Shown here piece after piece: positions 25,833-34,571 of a DNA stretch of 64,000 nt. The stretch covers positions 2,790,001 to 2,854,000 of the forward strand of contig NZ_CP171729.1 in the NCBI RefSeq assembly GCF_043769475.1, written 5' to 3'. The notes below the pieces were generated by a model that searched no databases, was not told the origin of the DNA, and saw only the letters and a program-made list of their open reading frames with translations. The stretch comes from Allomesorhizobium sp043769475. Its GTDB lineage: Bacteria > Pseudomonadota > Alphaproteobacteria > Rhizobiales > Rhizobiaceae. Each line of letters starts with the position of its first letter. Position 1 is the first letter of the stretch. A program made the position numbers and the translations under genes.

Positions 25833-26216
25833 TCACGGGCACTTCCTGACCTCGCCCCAAGGCTCCCCGTTGGACGCTCGGATGCGGGTCAGCGCCGGAT
25901 CGGTCATATCCTTTTCGACGATGAAGGTCTCGACCGTCCGGTAATCTTCGCCTTCGTGGCTGCAGAGCCCGGTTGCAACCTGGGTGCCGTCCTTGGCAGT
26001 CGACACCTGCAGCCAGTCGCAGCCGATTACATAGCGCTCGACGCCCTCGGCCTTCAGCACCAGCATTTCGTCATTGTCGTAATTGCCGTCGCGTACGAAC
26101 TTGCAGCCGGCCTCGTTGCCCCAGGCACCCTCCAGGGCAAGGGTCTGTGCCTGCGCTGGACCAGCTACTGCGGCAACGATCGCTACTGCGAAAGTGATCT
26201 GGATATGCGGACCCAA
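25833..26216 (-). CDS. Small secreted protein of unknown function
   Basis: This 127-residue open frame begins with an uncommon TTG codon at 26216, three bases after the dihydropyrimidinase stop, with GGGAG in the last codons of that gene as ribosome site. The first residues form a signal peptide (ITFAVAIVAAVAGPAQAQT). The mature part contains LEGAWGNEAGCKFVRDG, VIGCDWLQVS and VATGLCSHEGEDY, with several cysteines possibly in disulfides. No family was recognised. It is probably the last gene of the hydA operon. Confidence 0.6.
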   Translation of the reverse strand: MGPHIQITFAVAIVAAVAGPAQAQTLALEGAWGNEAGCKFVRDGNYDNDEMLVLKAEGVERYVIGCDWLQVSTAKDGTQVATGLCSHEGEDYRTVETFIVEKDMTDPALTRIRASNGEPWGEVRKCP

Positions 26217-26219
26217 GCC

Positions 26220-27668
26220 TTAAACTCCCGCCGGAATACCGGTTCGTTCCACCTTGCGCGGGGCGACGACTTCCTTCCATTTCGACAGCGCGCGATTGAC
26301 CGCCGCATTCGGCTCGCGTCCGACGAACTCGCCATGGCCGGGCTTGGCCATCACGTCAGATTCCTGGATCACCAGTTCGCCGCGCGACAGCACGAAGCGC
26401 GGCATGCCCGTCACCTCGAAACCTTCGAAGACATTGTAGTCGATCACCGACTGCTGGTTCTTCGCCGAAATCGTCTTCTTGCGCTTAGGGTCCCACACCA
26501 CGATGTCGGCATCCGCGCCTTCGACGATGGCGCCTTTTTTCGGGTACATGTTCAGTATTTTGGCAATGTTCGTCGATGTCACCGCAACGAACTCGTTCAT
26601 TGTCAGCCGGCCGGTGTTGACGCCCTTGGTCCACAGCACCGGCATGCGGTCCTCGAGCCCGCCGGTGCCGTTCGGAATTTTCGTGAAATCGCCAACACCA
26701 AAACGCTTCTGCTTGGTCGTGAAGGCGCAGTGGTCGGTCGCCACAACCTGCAGCGAACCAGCTTGAAGGCCGGCCCACAGCGAATCCTGATGCAGCTTGT
26801 TGCGGAAAGGCGGGCTCATCACGCGCCGCGCAGCGTGGTCCCAATCCTTGTTCATGTATTCGCTTTCATCGAGCGTCAGGTGCTGGACCAGCGGCTCGCC
26901 GAAAACCCGCATGCCCTTTTGGCGCGCCCGGCGGATCGCCTCGTGCGCCTGCTCGCAGGACACGTGCACGACATAGAGCGGCGCGCCCGCCATGTCGGCG
27001 ATCATGATGGCGCGGTTGGTCGCCTCGCCTTCCACCTCCGGCGGCCGCGAATAGGCGTGCGCCTCGGGACCGTTATTGCCTTCGGCAAGGAGTTTCTGCT
27101 GCAATTGCGCGACGACATCGCCGTTTTCGGCATGAACCAGCGGCAACGCGCCGAGCGCCGCGCAGCGCTGGAACGACGAATACATCTCGTCGTCGTCGAC
27201 CATTAGCGCGCCCTTGTAGGCCATGAAGTGTTTGAACGAGGTGATGCCCTTGTCGACCACCTCCGCCATTTCGTTGAACACCTGCTCGCCCCACCAGGTG
27301 ATCGCCATGTGGAACGAAAAATCGGCGCATGCCTTCGAGGTCTTGTTGTCCCACATCTGCAGCGCTTCGAGCAGCGACTGGCCGGGCGAAGGCAGGCAGA
27401 AATCGACCACCATGGTGGTGCCGCCGGCGAGCGCCGCGCGCGTGCCGCTCTCGAAATCGTCGGCCGAATAGGTGCCCATGAACGGCATTTCGAGATGCGT
27501 GTGCGGATCGATGCCGCCCGGCATCACGTAGCAGCCGGTCGCGTCATATTCATGGTCGCCATGCAGGTCCGGCCCGATGCCGATGATCTTGCCGTGCTTG
27601 ACCAGCACGTCGCCCTTCCAGGTGCGATCGGCCGTGACGATGGTGCCGTTCTTGATGACTTTGGACAT
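26220..27668 (-). CDS. hydA: Dihydropyrimidinase / hydantoinase
   Basis: This 482-residue amidohydrolase opens the ring of dihydrouracil or dihydrothymine, the second step of reductive pyrimidine breakdown. The binuclear zinc site is readable: HxH in GIDPHTHLEMP, the carboxylated lysine in SFKHFMAYKGAL, His in LVHAENGD, His in LYVVHVSCE, and Asp in VVATDHCAF. Length and order are typical. PreA/PreT (first step) and the amidohydrolase (third step) are in the same window. A small hairpin (27693-27710) lies in the gap before it. Confidence 0.93.
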   Translation of the reverse strand: MSKVIKNGTIVTADRTWKGDVLVKHGKIIGIGPDLHGDHEYDATGCYVMPGGIDPHTHLEMPFMGTYSADDFESGTRAALAGGTTMVVDFCLPSPGQSLLEALQMWDNKTSKACADFSFHMAITWWGEQVFNEMAEVVDKGITSFKHFMAYKGALMVDDDEMYSSFQRCAALGALPLVHAENGDVVAQLQQKLLAEGNNGPEAHAYSRPPEVEGEATNRAIMIADMAGAPLYVVHVSCEQAHEAIRRARQKGMRVFGEPLVQHLTLDESEYMNKDWDHAARRVMSPPFRNKLHQDSLWAGLQAGSLQVVATDHCAFTTKQKRFGVGDFTKIPNGTGGLEDRMPVLWTKGVNTGRLTMNEFVAVTSTNIAKILNMYPKKGAIVEGADADIVVWDPKRKKTISAKNQQSVIDYNVFEGFEVTGMPRFVLSRGELVIQESDVMAKPGHGEFVGREPNAAVNRALSKWKEVVAPRKVERTGIPAGV

Positions 27669-27719
27669 ATTTTCGGTTCCCTGTTCTTGTCGCGCGCTTC
27701 TGCGAGCGCGTTGACGCCG

Positions 27720-28971
27720 TTACTCAACAATCACCGCCGTTTCGACCACGGCGTGGAACAGCACGTCGCAGCCGGCGGCGGCCCATTCGGGGAATATCTC
27801 CTCGGCCTCGTTGTGGGAAAGCCCGTCGACGCAGGGACACATGACCATCGCCGTTGGCGCCACCCGGTTGATCCAGCAGGCATCGTGGCCGGCGCCCGAG
27901 ACGATGTTGCGGTGCGAATAGCCGAGCCTTTCGGCCGCTTCTCGGATTGCCTTGACGCAGCCCTCGTCGAAGGTGACGGGATCGAAATGGCCGACCTGCT
28001 CGATCTCGAATTTTATGTCGAGCGCCTCGCAGATCGTGGCGATGCCGTCGCGGATGCGAGCATCCATCTCGTCGAGCACGTCCTTGTTGGGCGAGCGTAT
28101 GTCGATGGTGAAGACAGTCCTGCCGGCGATGATGTTGCGCGAATTTGGATAGGCTTCCATGTGGCCGATCGCGCCGACAGCGTCCGGCTGGTAGTCCATC
28201 GCGATCTCGTGCACGAGTTCGGTGACCCGCGCCATGCCGAGCCCGGCATTGCGGCGCTTGGGCATCGGTGTCGACCCGGTATGGCTTTCCTTGCCGGTGA
28301 GCCGCACCTCGAGCTCACTTCAAACCCTGGCCGTGGGTGACCACGCCGATGTCGATCATCTCGTCCTCGAGGATCGGCCCCTGCTCGATGTGAAGCTCGA
28401 AGAACGCCTTCATCTTGCGGGCGCCGACTTCCTCGTCGCCCTTCCAGCCGATGCGCTCCAACTCGTCGCCGAAGCGCTTGCCTTCCTTGTCTTTACGATC
28501 GTACGCAAAGTCCTGCGTGTGCACACCAGCGAAAACGCCGGAAGCGAGCATCGCCGGTGCGTAGCGCGTGCCTTCCTCGTTGGTCCAGTTGGTCACGACG
28601 ATCGGATGTTTTGTCTTGATGTCGAGATCGTTCAGGGTGCGGATGATTTCCAGCCCGCCCAGCACGCCGAGCACGCCGTCGAATTTGCCGCCGGTCGGCT
28701 GGGTGTCGAGGTGGCTGCCGACATAAACTGGCAGGGCATCCGGGTCCGTGCCCTCGCGGCGGGCAAACATCGTGCCCATCTGGTCGACGGCCATTTCGAG
28801 GCCGGCTTCCTTGCACCATTTCTGGAAGAGATGGCGGCCCTCGCCGTCCTCGTCGGTCAGGGTCTGGCGGTTATTGCCCCCGGCGACGCCGGGACCAATC
28901 TTCGCCATCTCCATGATGGAATCCCACAAACGGTCTGAATTGATTCGCAGATTCTCGCCCGGGGCGGCCAT
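27720..28971 (-). pseudogene. N-carbamoyl-amino acid (beta-ureidopropionate-type) amidohydrolase, one-base frameshift
   Basis: This M20-family zinc hydrolase is interrupted by one extra base near 28315. Its first part (218 residues) holds VGSHLDTQPTGGKFDG (His, Asp) and WTNEEGTRYAP (Glu), with FFELHIEQGPILE near the break, and ends ...HGQGLK plus TGA. Deletion of one base would give LKWLEVRLTGKESHTGSTPM, joining the second part to the first. The second part ends with the conserved GLSHNEAEE (His). The full enzyme (about 415 residues) would hydrolyse N-carbamoyl-beta-alanine. It is third in the operon after the aminotransferase. A real loss would break the pathway; a sequencing error is equally possible. 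Confidence 0.82.
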
Positions 28972-29003
28972 GCGCTTATCGTCCTCTCATTTCACTTCGC
29001 GGA

Positions 29004-29031
29004 AAGGTCGGCGGTTCCCGACGCCGACCTT
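29004..29031 (-). other. Intercistronic hairpin
   Basis: A 10-bp perfect stem (AAGGTCGGCG with CGCCGACCTT, 8-base loop) between the aminotransferase stop and the amidohydrolase start. It has no U-run on the minus strand, so it is more likely an RNA-stability or processing element than a terminator. Confidence 0.55.
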
Positions 29032-29048
29032 CCTGTTCTTCCAGTGAT

Positions 29049-30377
29049 TCATTCCACGAGACGCAACACCTCGCGCACGTGGTCGATCAACTCGTCGATT
29101 TGGCCTTTGGTGATGATCAGCGGCGGCGACAGCGCGATGATGTCGCCTGTGGTGCGGATCAGCGCGCCGCGCTCGAACGCTTTCACGAAAGCCGAGAAGG
29201 CGCGCTTGGTCGGGCTGCCGGCGATGGGCGCAAGTTCGATCGCGCCGATCAGGCCGATATTGCGGATGTCGATGACATTCGGCTCGCCCTTGAGTGAATG
29301 CAGCGCATCCTCCCAGTAGGGGGCGAGTTCGGCCCCGCGGGTGAGCAGGCCCTCTTCCTTGTAGGTGTCGAGCGTGCCGAGTGCGGCCGCGCAGGCGATC
29401 GGGTTGCCCGAATAGGTGTAGCCGTGGAAGAACTCGATCGTGTGCTCCGGGCCGGTCATGAAGGCGTCGTGGATTTCCTTTGTGACGAACACCGCGCCCA
29501 TCGGGATGACGCCGTTGGAGACGCCCTTGGCCGTCGTAATGATATCTGGCGTGACGCCGAAATAGTCCGCCGCGAACGGCGTGCCTATGCGGCCGAAACC
29601 GGTGATGACCTCGTCGAAAATCAGCAGAATGCCGTGCTTGGTGCAGATTTCGCGCAGCTTCTGCAGATAACCCTTCGGCGGGATGAGCACGCCGGTCGAA
29701 CCGGCCACCGGCTCGACAATGACGGCGGCGATCGTCGATGCGTCGTGCAGCGTCACAATGCGCTCGAGTTCGTTTGCGAGTTCCACGCCATATTCCGGCT
29801 CGCCGCGGGTGAATGCGTTCTTCTCCGGCAGGTGCGTGTGTGGCATGTGGTCGACGCCGGCCAAAAGCGTGCCGAACATCTTGCGGTTGGTGACGATGCC
29901 GCCGACCGAGATGCCACCGAAATTGACGCCGTGATAACCGCGCTCGCGGCCGATCAGCCGGGTGCGCGAGCCCTCGCCCTTTACCCGCTGATAGGCCAGC
30001 GCCATCTTCAGCGCCGTGTCCACCGATTCGGAGCCCGAATTGGTGAAGAACACATGCTCCATGCCGGCGGGCGCAATATCGACCAGCCGGTTCGCCAGTT
30101 CGAACACGATCGGATGGCCCATCTGGAAGGCTGGCGCATAGTCGAGTTCGGCCGCCTGGCGCTGGATCGCCTCGGTGATTTTCGGCCGGCAGTGGCCAGC
30201 ATTGACGCACCAGAGACCGGCGGTGCCGTCGAGGATCTTGCGGCCGTCACTGGCCGTGTAGTGCATGTCCTTGGCCGCGACCATCATGCGCGGCGCTTGC
30301 TTGAATTGCCGGTTCGACGTGAACGGCATCCAGAATGCGCTGAGATCGTTCGGCGCGACATTCGTTCTGTTGGACAT
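29049..30377 (-). CDS. Class III aminotransferase, probable beta-alanine/omega-amino acid:pyruvate transaminase
   Basis: This 442-residue PLP enzyme is of the omega-transaminase type. MDSQ-like N-terminal NDLSAFWMPFTSNRQFKQAPRM, FFTNSGSESVDTALKMA, YHGVNFGGISVGG and the PLP lysine in DIITTAKGVSNG (about residue 286) are typical, as is TYSGNPIACAAALGTLD. In the pyrimidine pathway it converts beta-alanine to malonate semialdehyde, the step after the carbamoyl hydrolase. The ATG at 30377 opens the minus-strand operon aminotransferase, amidohydrolase, hydA. The upstream RutR-like box at 30457-30472 lies 80 bases before the start and is divergent to rutR. Confidence 0.88.
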   Translation of the reverse strand: MSNRTNVAPNDLSAFWMPFTSNRQFKQAPRMMVAAKDMHYTASDGRKILDGTAGLWCVNAGHCRPKITEAIQRQAAELDYAPAFQMGHPIVFELANRLVDIAPAGMEHVFFTNSGSESVDTALKMALAYQRVKGEGSRTRLIGRERGYHGVNFGGISVGGIVTNRKMFGTLLAGVDHMPHTHLPEKNAFTRGEPEYGVELANELERIVTLHDASTIAAVIVEPVAGSTGVLIPPKGYLQKLREICTKHGILLIFDEVITGFGRIGTPFAADYFGVTPDIITTAKGVSNGVIPMGAVFVTKEIHDAFMTGPEHTIEFFHGYTYSGNPIACAAALGTLDTYKEEGLLTRGAELAPYWEDALHSLKGEPNVIDIRNIGLIGAIELAPIAGSPTKRAFSAFVKAFERGALIRTTGDIIALSPPLIITKGQIDELIDHVREVLRLVE

Positions 30378-30456
30378 GACCAAGCCTTCCCTTGAATCCC
30401 CTGTTTCGATACGGCCAACGCTTGGTCTTGGCTGCGTTTTCGTGCTACGCAAATTT

Positions 30457-30472
30457 TTGACCGATTGGACAA
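30457..30472. promoter_or_regulatory. RutR-like operator between aminotransferase and rutR
   Basis: TTGACCGATTGGACAA is a near-palindrome close to the known RutR consensus TTGACCAATTGGTCAA (13 to 14 of 16 positions). It lies in the divergent space of the catabolic operon and rutR. A second copy with the same GACCGATTG core is upstream of preT. Confidence 0.75.
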
Positions 30473-30617
30473 ACGTTAGCACCGCCAGATCGGCGGTCAA
30501 GGAAATAGTAGCGGAAATGGCCGGGCGAAATCGCGCTCCACAAGGCAGGTTGAACTGGTCCAGCCGATTGGGCCACAGAACCGATTTCGCTGCTATATCG
30601 CGAGGAGCGGCATAGGC

Positions 30618-31262
30618 ATGGACACCAAGGCGCTCCGCCCGAGGACACGCATCCAGACGGAAAAGCGCGAACTTATCCTGGAGGCGGCGCTCGAGGTTTT
30701 CTCGGCGCACGGCTTCCGCGGATCGACCATCGACCAGATCGCCGAAGCGGCGGGGATGTCCAAGCCGAACCTGCTCTATTATTTCCGCCGCAAGGAGGAA
30801 ATCCACGAGACGTTGATGCAGCGCCTGCTCGACACCTGGCTGGCGCCGCTGAAGGAACTCGACGATATCGGCGACCCGCTGACCGAATTGCGCAGCTACA
30901 TCAGGCGCAAACTCGAAATGGCGCGGGATTTCCCGCGCGAAAGCCGGCTCTTCGCCAACGAAATATTGCAGGGCGCGCCGCGCATCAAGCCGATGCTGGA
31001 AGGTGAACTGAAAACCCTTGTCGACGAGAAGGCCGAGGTGATCAAGGGCTGGATGCGCGCTGGAAAGATCGTCAAGACCGATCCCTGGCACCTGATCTTC
31101 TCCATCTGGGCGACAACCCAGCACTATGCCGATTTCGACGTGCAGGTGCGCGCCGTGCTCGGCCCCGACCGCGGCGGCGACGGCCGCTTCGATGATGCGG
31201 CCCGGTTTCTGGAACAGCTATTTCTCGACGGGCTGAGGCCAAGGCCGGACCGGCTGGCCTAG
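30618..31262 (+). CDS. rutR: TetR-family regulator of pyrimidine catabolism (RutR-like)
   Basis: This 214-residue regulator is close to E. coli RutR in pattern. TRIQTEKRELILEAALEVFSAHGFRGSTIDQIAEAAGMSKPNLLYYF is the HTH (about residues 10-58). The C-terminal half contains DTWLAPLKELDD, RDFPRESRLFANEILQGAPRI and DPWHLIFSIWATTQHYADFDVQ, typical of RutR_C ligand domains. RutR binds uracil or thymine and leaves its DNA sites. In the window it is divergent from the aminotransferase operon. Its stop shares a CTAG with the stop of the convergent antiporter. A degraded copy of its 3' end lies at 33561. Confidence 0.9.
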   Translation: MDTKALRPRTRIQTEKRELILEAALEVFSAHGFRGSTIDQIAEAAGMSKPNLLYYFRRKEEIHETLMQRLLDTWLAPLKELDDIGDPLTELRSYIRRKLEMARDFPRESRLFANEILQGAPRIKPMLEGELKTLVDEKAEVIKGWMRAGKIVKTDPWHLIFSIWATTQHYADFDVQVRAVLGPDRGGDGRFDDAARFLEQLFLDGLRPRPDRLA

Positions 31263-33031
31263 CGATCCGTGGCCGCGGCCCCCTGGTCAAGCCGCTCGTC
31301 GCGATACTCCGAACCGTTCGCGGCAGCGCGGTTCATGGCGAGACGCTCTTCCGCCATCGCCTGCACCGCAGCCCGCACCGCCGGATGCCGCGACATGAAG
31401 AGCCTGAAGTCGCGCAGCGACAGAACGAGGAAGTTGCAGTAGTCGACGGCCGTTACGTCGGCGGTACGCGGATCGCCCGTGAGCAACGCCATTTCGCCAA
31501 AGAACGACCCTGCTTCGAGCTTCACGGCGGTGCCGTTGACGTCCACCTCGACGGTTCCGGAAACGACGAAATACATCGCGTCGCCTTTCTCGCCGACGCG
31601 CACGATCCGGTCGCCCGGCGAGGCCGCCTTCGGCACGAAGAGCAACAGCAGTTCCTCCTGATCATCGGGCTTGATTGCCTTGAACAGCGGGAAGGTCTCG
31701 ATGAACTCCGTAATCTTGCGGGCCTGCTCGTGCTCACGCTTCCTGGCCTGAACCTGGATGCGGTCGAGTTCCACGGCCAGCACGCGTCCGCGCCGCTTGC
31801 CGAAATTGGCCGACCACTGCGGGAAGCGGCCGCTTATCCACCGCTCGAGCGCCTCCGCCGTGGCAAAGGCAAGCGGATTGATGGTGATGGCCAGGAGTGC
31901 GGCTGCGAGGATGAGGCTCTGGCCCTCCTTGGTCACCAACCCGTAGGCGGCGCCGAGTCCAGCGAGAATGAAGGAAAACTCGCCAATCTGCGCGATGCCC
32001 GCCGCTACGCCGAGCGCCAGCCGGACCGGATAGCGCAGCGCAAGGATGAGCAGGAAAGCACCGATCGGCTTGCCTAAGGCTATGACCGCAACCACTGCGA
32101 GCACCTCAAGGGGCTTTTCGACGAGGATGGCCGGTTCGAACAGCATGCCGATCGAGACGAAGAACAGGACCGAGAAAGCGTCCTGCAGCGGCAGGGAATT
32201 GGCCGCGGCGCGGTGGCTGAGCTGCGACTCGCCCATGATCACGCCGGCGAAGAACGCGCCGAGCGCGAAAGACACTCCAAAGGCTGCCGCCGAACCGAAG
32301 GCGATGCCCAGCGCCAGCGCCAGAACCGAGAGCGTGAAGAGTTCGCGCGACCCGGTGCGCGCCACCTTTATCAGGATCCAGGGCACGATCCTCGGCCCGA
32401 TCAGGGCTGCAACCAGCGCAAAGCCGGCGACCTTCGAGAGCGTGAGAAGAATCGTGAGGGCGATTGGCGCGCTCGAGGTCCCGCCGCCTGCCTCGGCATT
32501 TCCGCCCATGGTCTCGGCGAAGGCCGGCAGCAACACCAGCGCCAATACCATCGCCAGGTCCTCGACGATCAGCCAGCCGACCGCGACCCGTCCCTGAGTC
32601 GACTGAAGGAGATTGCGCTCCTCCAGCGCCTTGAGAAGCACCACTGTGCTCGCAACCGAAATGCACAGTCCGAAGACGATGCCGTGGCCGGTGTTCCATC
32701 CCCAAAGCCAGCAGAGGCCGAAGCCGAGCAGGGTTGCGAGCAGTATCTGACCCAGGGCGCCTGCCAAGACCACTCCGCGCACGGCGAGCAGGTCGGAAGC
32801 CGAGAAATGCAGGCCGACGCCGAACATCAGGAGAACGATGCCGATCTCCGCGAGTTGCCCCGCCATAGCCGCATCGGCCACGAAACCGGGCGTAAAGGGT
32901 CCGATGAAGATGCCGGCGACGAGATAGCCGACCAGAGCCGGCAGCCGCAGCCGGTCGGCCAGATAGCCGAAGATGGCCGCCAGCACGAAGCCGATGGCAA
33001 TCGTTGCGACAAGGTTCACATCATGCGGCAA
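31259..33031 (-). CDS. CPA2-family cation:proton antiporter with C-terminal cyclic-nucleotide-binding domain
   Basis: This 590-residue membrane protein has about 12 helices (residues 5-390) of the Na+/H+ or K+/H+ exchanger fold. Marks are LPALVGYLVAGIFIGPFTPGF, AEIGIVLLMFGVGLHF and LGAFFAGVIMGES. Instead of the usual RCK/TrkA_N part it ends in a cyclic-nucleotide-binding domain (about 440-560) with the full phosphate-binding cassette SFFGEMALLTGDPRTADV. Between them is a short charged linker. The activity may therefore be set by cAMP or cGMP, which is inference. It is convergent with rutR (stops share CTAG). No DNA target was found. Confidence 0.88.
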   Translation of the reverse strand: MPHDVNLVATIAIGFVLAAIFGYLADRLRLPALVGYLVAGIFIGPFTPGFVADAAMAGQLAEIGIVLLMFGVGLHFSASDLLAVRGVVLAGALGQILLATLLGFGLCWLWGWNTGHGIVFGLCISVASTVVLLKALEERNLLQSTQGRVAVGWLIVEDLAMVLALVLLPAFAETMGGNAEAGGGTSSAPIALTILLTLSKVAGFALVAALIGPRIVPWILIKVARTGSRELFTLSVLALALGIAFGSAAAFGVSFALGAFFAGVIMGESQLSHRAAANSLPLQDAFSVLFFVSIGMLFEPAILVEKPLEVLAVVAVIALGKPIGAFLLILALRYPVRLALGVAAGIAQIGEFSFILAGLGAAYGLVTKEGQSLILAAALLAITINPLAFATAEALERWISGRFPQWSANFGKRRGRVLAVELDRIQVQARKREHEQARKITEFIETFPLFKAIKPDDQEELLLLFVPKAASPGDRIVRVGEKGDAMYFVVSGTVEVDVNGTAVKLEAGSFFGEMALLTGDPRTADVTAVDYCNFLVLSLRDFRLFMSRHPAVRAAVQAMAEERLAMNRAAANGSEYRDERLDQGAAATDR

Positions 33032-33114
33032 GGCTCGACCTCAACAGTCTTGCTCCCCTTCTGTCGGCGCAAGTTGGTGTAGTCAAACTATTTTCGCCGC
33101 TTGTCCGACCCAAA

Positions 33115-33486
33115 TCAGCTAACGTCGGCCATGACGAGAAGCAGGCCGGCGGCCAGCGTTATGTTGACCAGGGTGAGGTATAGATGCGGGTCGCGCTCCT
33201 TGCCCCGGAACAGAAAAAGATTGTGGTAGAGCGAGGTCGCCAGAACGAGAAAGACGATGAGTGTGATCGCCGCCGGCACGGTCCAGACACCGAGGATCAG
33301 CGCCAGTCCGCCGAGCAACTGCACGGCGAAACCCGCCGCCATGATCGGCGCGGGCAGCTTCCAGCCGTAGTTGGTTGCGCCCTCCCGCCGTTCGCCGAAA
33401 TGCAGCAAATTGCGGATGCCGGCGATAAGGAAGAAGCCGCCGAACACTAAGCGTCCGATGGTCATCAGAACTGCAGTCGTCGTCAT
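33115..33486 (-). CDS. DoxX family membrane protein
   Basis: This 123-residue protein with four helices is of the DoxX/SURF4 type. The first helix VLMTIGRLVFGGFFLIAGIRNLLHF (family motif R-L-G-x-F-x-x-G) and WKLPAPIMAAGFAVQLLGGLALILGVW are typical. The role of these proteins is poorly known; relatives link to thiol or sulfur oxidation and membrane redox balance. A second DoxX-like gene of similar size lies 650 bases away with an EthD gene between them, so the two belong to the same small redox cluster. Confidence 0.82.
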   Translation of the reverse strand: MTTTAVLMTIGRLVFGGFFLIAGIRNLLHFGERREGATNYGWKLPAPIMAAGFAVQLLGGLALILGVWTVPAAITLIVFLVLATSLYHNLFLFRGKERDPHLYLTLVNITLAAGLLLVMADVS

Positions 33487-33560
33487 TTGCGTACTCCCCT
33501 TCAGTCTTCCGATAGCCGGTTAGGTCCATGAGTGGAAGGGGCGGCCGTTCAACGGCCCGA

Positions 33561-33689
33561 TGCTATGCCGATTTCGACGTGCAGGTGTGCGCCATGCTCG
33601 GCTCCGACCGCGGCGGCGACGCCGCCGCATTTGAGGGCGTCACGCACTTCGAACAGCTTTTCGCGGATGCGTTGCAACCGAAGCGCTGA
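33561..33689 (+). pseudogene. Fragment duplicating the 3' end of the RutR-like gene
   Basis: The 42 codons from 33561 read C-YADFDVQV, AMLGSDRGGD and HFEQLFADAL, in line with the end of the rutR product (HYADFDVQV, AVLGPDRGGD, RFLEQLFLDGL). The DNA over the first 50 bases is almost the same. The upstream part of the gene is missing, and there is no start or regulator domain. It is a leftover of a partial duplication 2.3 kb from the intact gene, with the antiporter and DoxX in between. Confidence 0.8.
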
Positions 33690-33803
33690 ACTCCTCCTAC
33701 TATCGGTCAGACCGGCGGTTTCAGCTTGTGTTTGGCAGCCGTTGCACGCAGCCTTGCGGCGGGCGCCAGACACCGGAAATGCGACAGCGCGAGGAGGAAA
33801 CCG

Positions 33804-34112
33804 ATGGCGAAGCTCGTCGTTCTCTACAAGACACCCAAGGATACCGCCGCGTTCGACCGTTATTATGCTTCGACCCACATTCCGCTGGCCAGGAAAATTC
33901 CCGGCCTGCGGAGCTACGACATCAGCGACGGCGCCGTCGCGACCCCGGCCGGACCGTCGGGCGTGCACCTCGTGGCGACGCTCACCTTCGCTTCCATGGC
34001 GGACCTGCAGAAAGGCCTTGCCTCGCCCGAGGGCCAGGCGGCGGCGGGCGATCTCGCCAATTTTGCCGACGGCGGCGCGGACCTCCTCATGTTCGAGGCC
34101 AGGGACGCCTGA
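33804..34112 (+). CDS. EthD family protein
   Basis: This 102-residue small dimeric alpha/beta-barrel (ferredoxin-like) protein has the EthD features: LVVLYKTPKDTAAFDRYYASTHIPLARKIPGL, with conserved H-I-P-L in the first helix and FADGGADLLMFEA near the end. A GAGGAGG site precedes ATG 33804. The function of EthD proteins is unknown outside alkyl-ether degradation. It sits between two DoxX genes. The open frame starts earlier, but the family begins at this Met. Confidence 0.85.
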   Translation: MAKLVVLYKTPKDTAAFDRYYASTHIPLARKIPGLRSYDISDGAVATPAGPSGVHLVATLTFASMADLQKGLASPEGQAAAGDLANFADGGADLLMFEARDA

Positions 34113-34132
34113 CGTTCAGCGCCGGCGTATTT

Positions 34133-34513
34133 TCAAGATGCGCTGGCGATAACGACGAGAAAGCCGCCGATCAGCGCGATATTGCCGACGACGCCGTTGA
34201 TCTTCGCCGCCCGTTCCTGGCCCTGATGATCCCAGAAATTGTGGAACATCGGTGTGCCGACGAGCAGGAAGAGGATGAGGCCCAAAGCCGCGGGCGCTGT
34301 CCATATGCCGGCGATCAGCAGCGCGCCGGCCGCGATTTGCAGGACTATGCCGAGCCACAGCATTGTTCGCGCCTGTGGCACACCGCGCGCCGACATGAGC
34401 TGCGTCAGCAAGGCCGCGTTGAGAATATTGCGAATGCCGGCAAACACGAAGGCGCCCCCGAGCAACAGGCGCCCGGCGAAAATAATCTCTACTGAAAGAT
34501 CTGCACTCATCAT
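34133..34513 (-). CDS. DoxX family membrane protein
   Basis: The protein is 126 residues with four helices. SVEIIFAGRLLLGGAFVFAGIRNILNAALL and MLWLGIVLQIAAGALLIAGIWTAPAALGLILFLLVG follow the DoxX pattern, and the spacing and residues (RNI) match the other DoxX of this cluster. The start is one of two neighbouring ATGs (34513, 34510); the open frame begins at 34609 but that part is antisense-like. The AhpD-like gene is 58 bases upstream on the same strand, so they are probably an operon. Confidence 0.8.
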   Translation of the reverse strand: MMSADLSVEIIFAGRLLLGGAFVFAGIRNILNAALLTQLMSARGVPQARTMLWLGIVLQIAAGALLIAGIWTAPAALGLILFLLVGTPMFHNFWDHQGQERAAKINGVVGNIALIGGFLVVIASAS

Positions 34514-34571
34514 CTTGTTCTTTCGATGAAAAATGGCCCGAGGCAGCAAAGCCCCAGGCCTGATCGGATGC

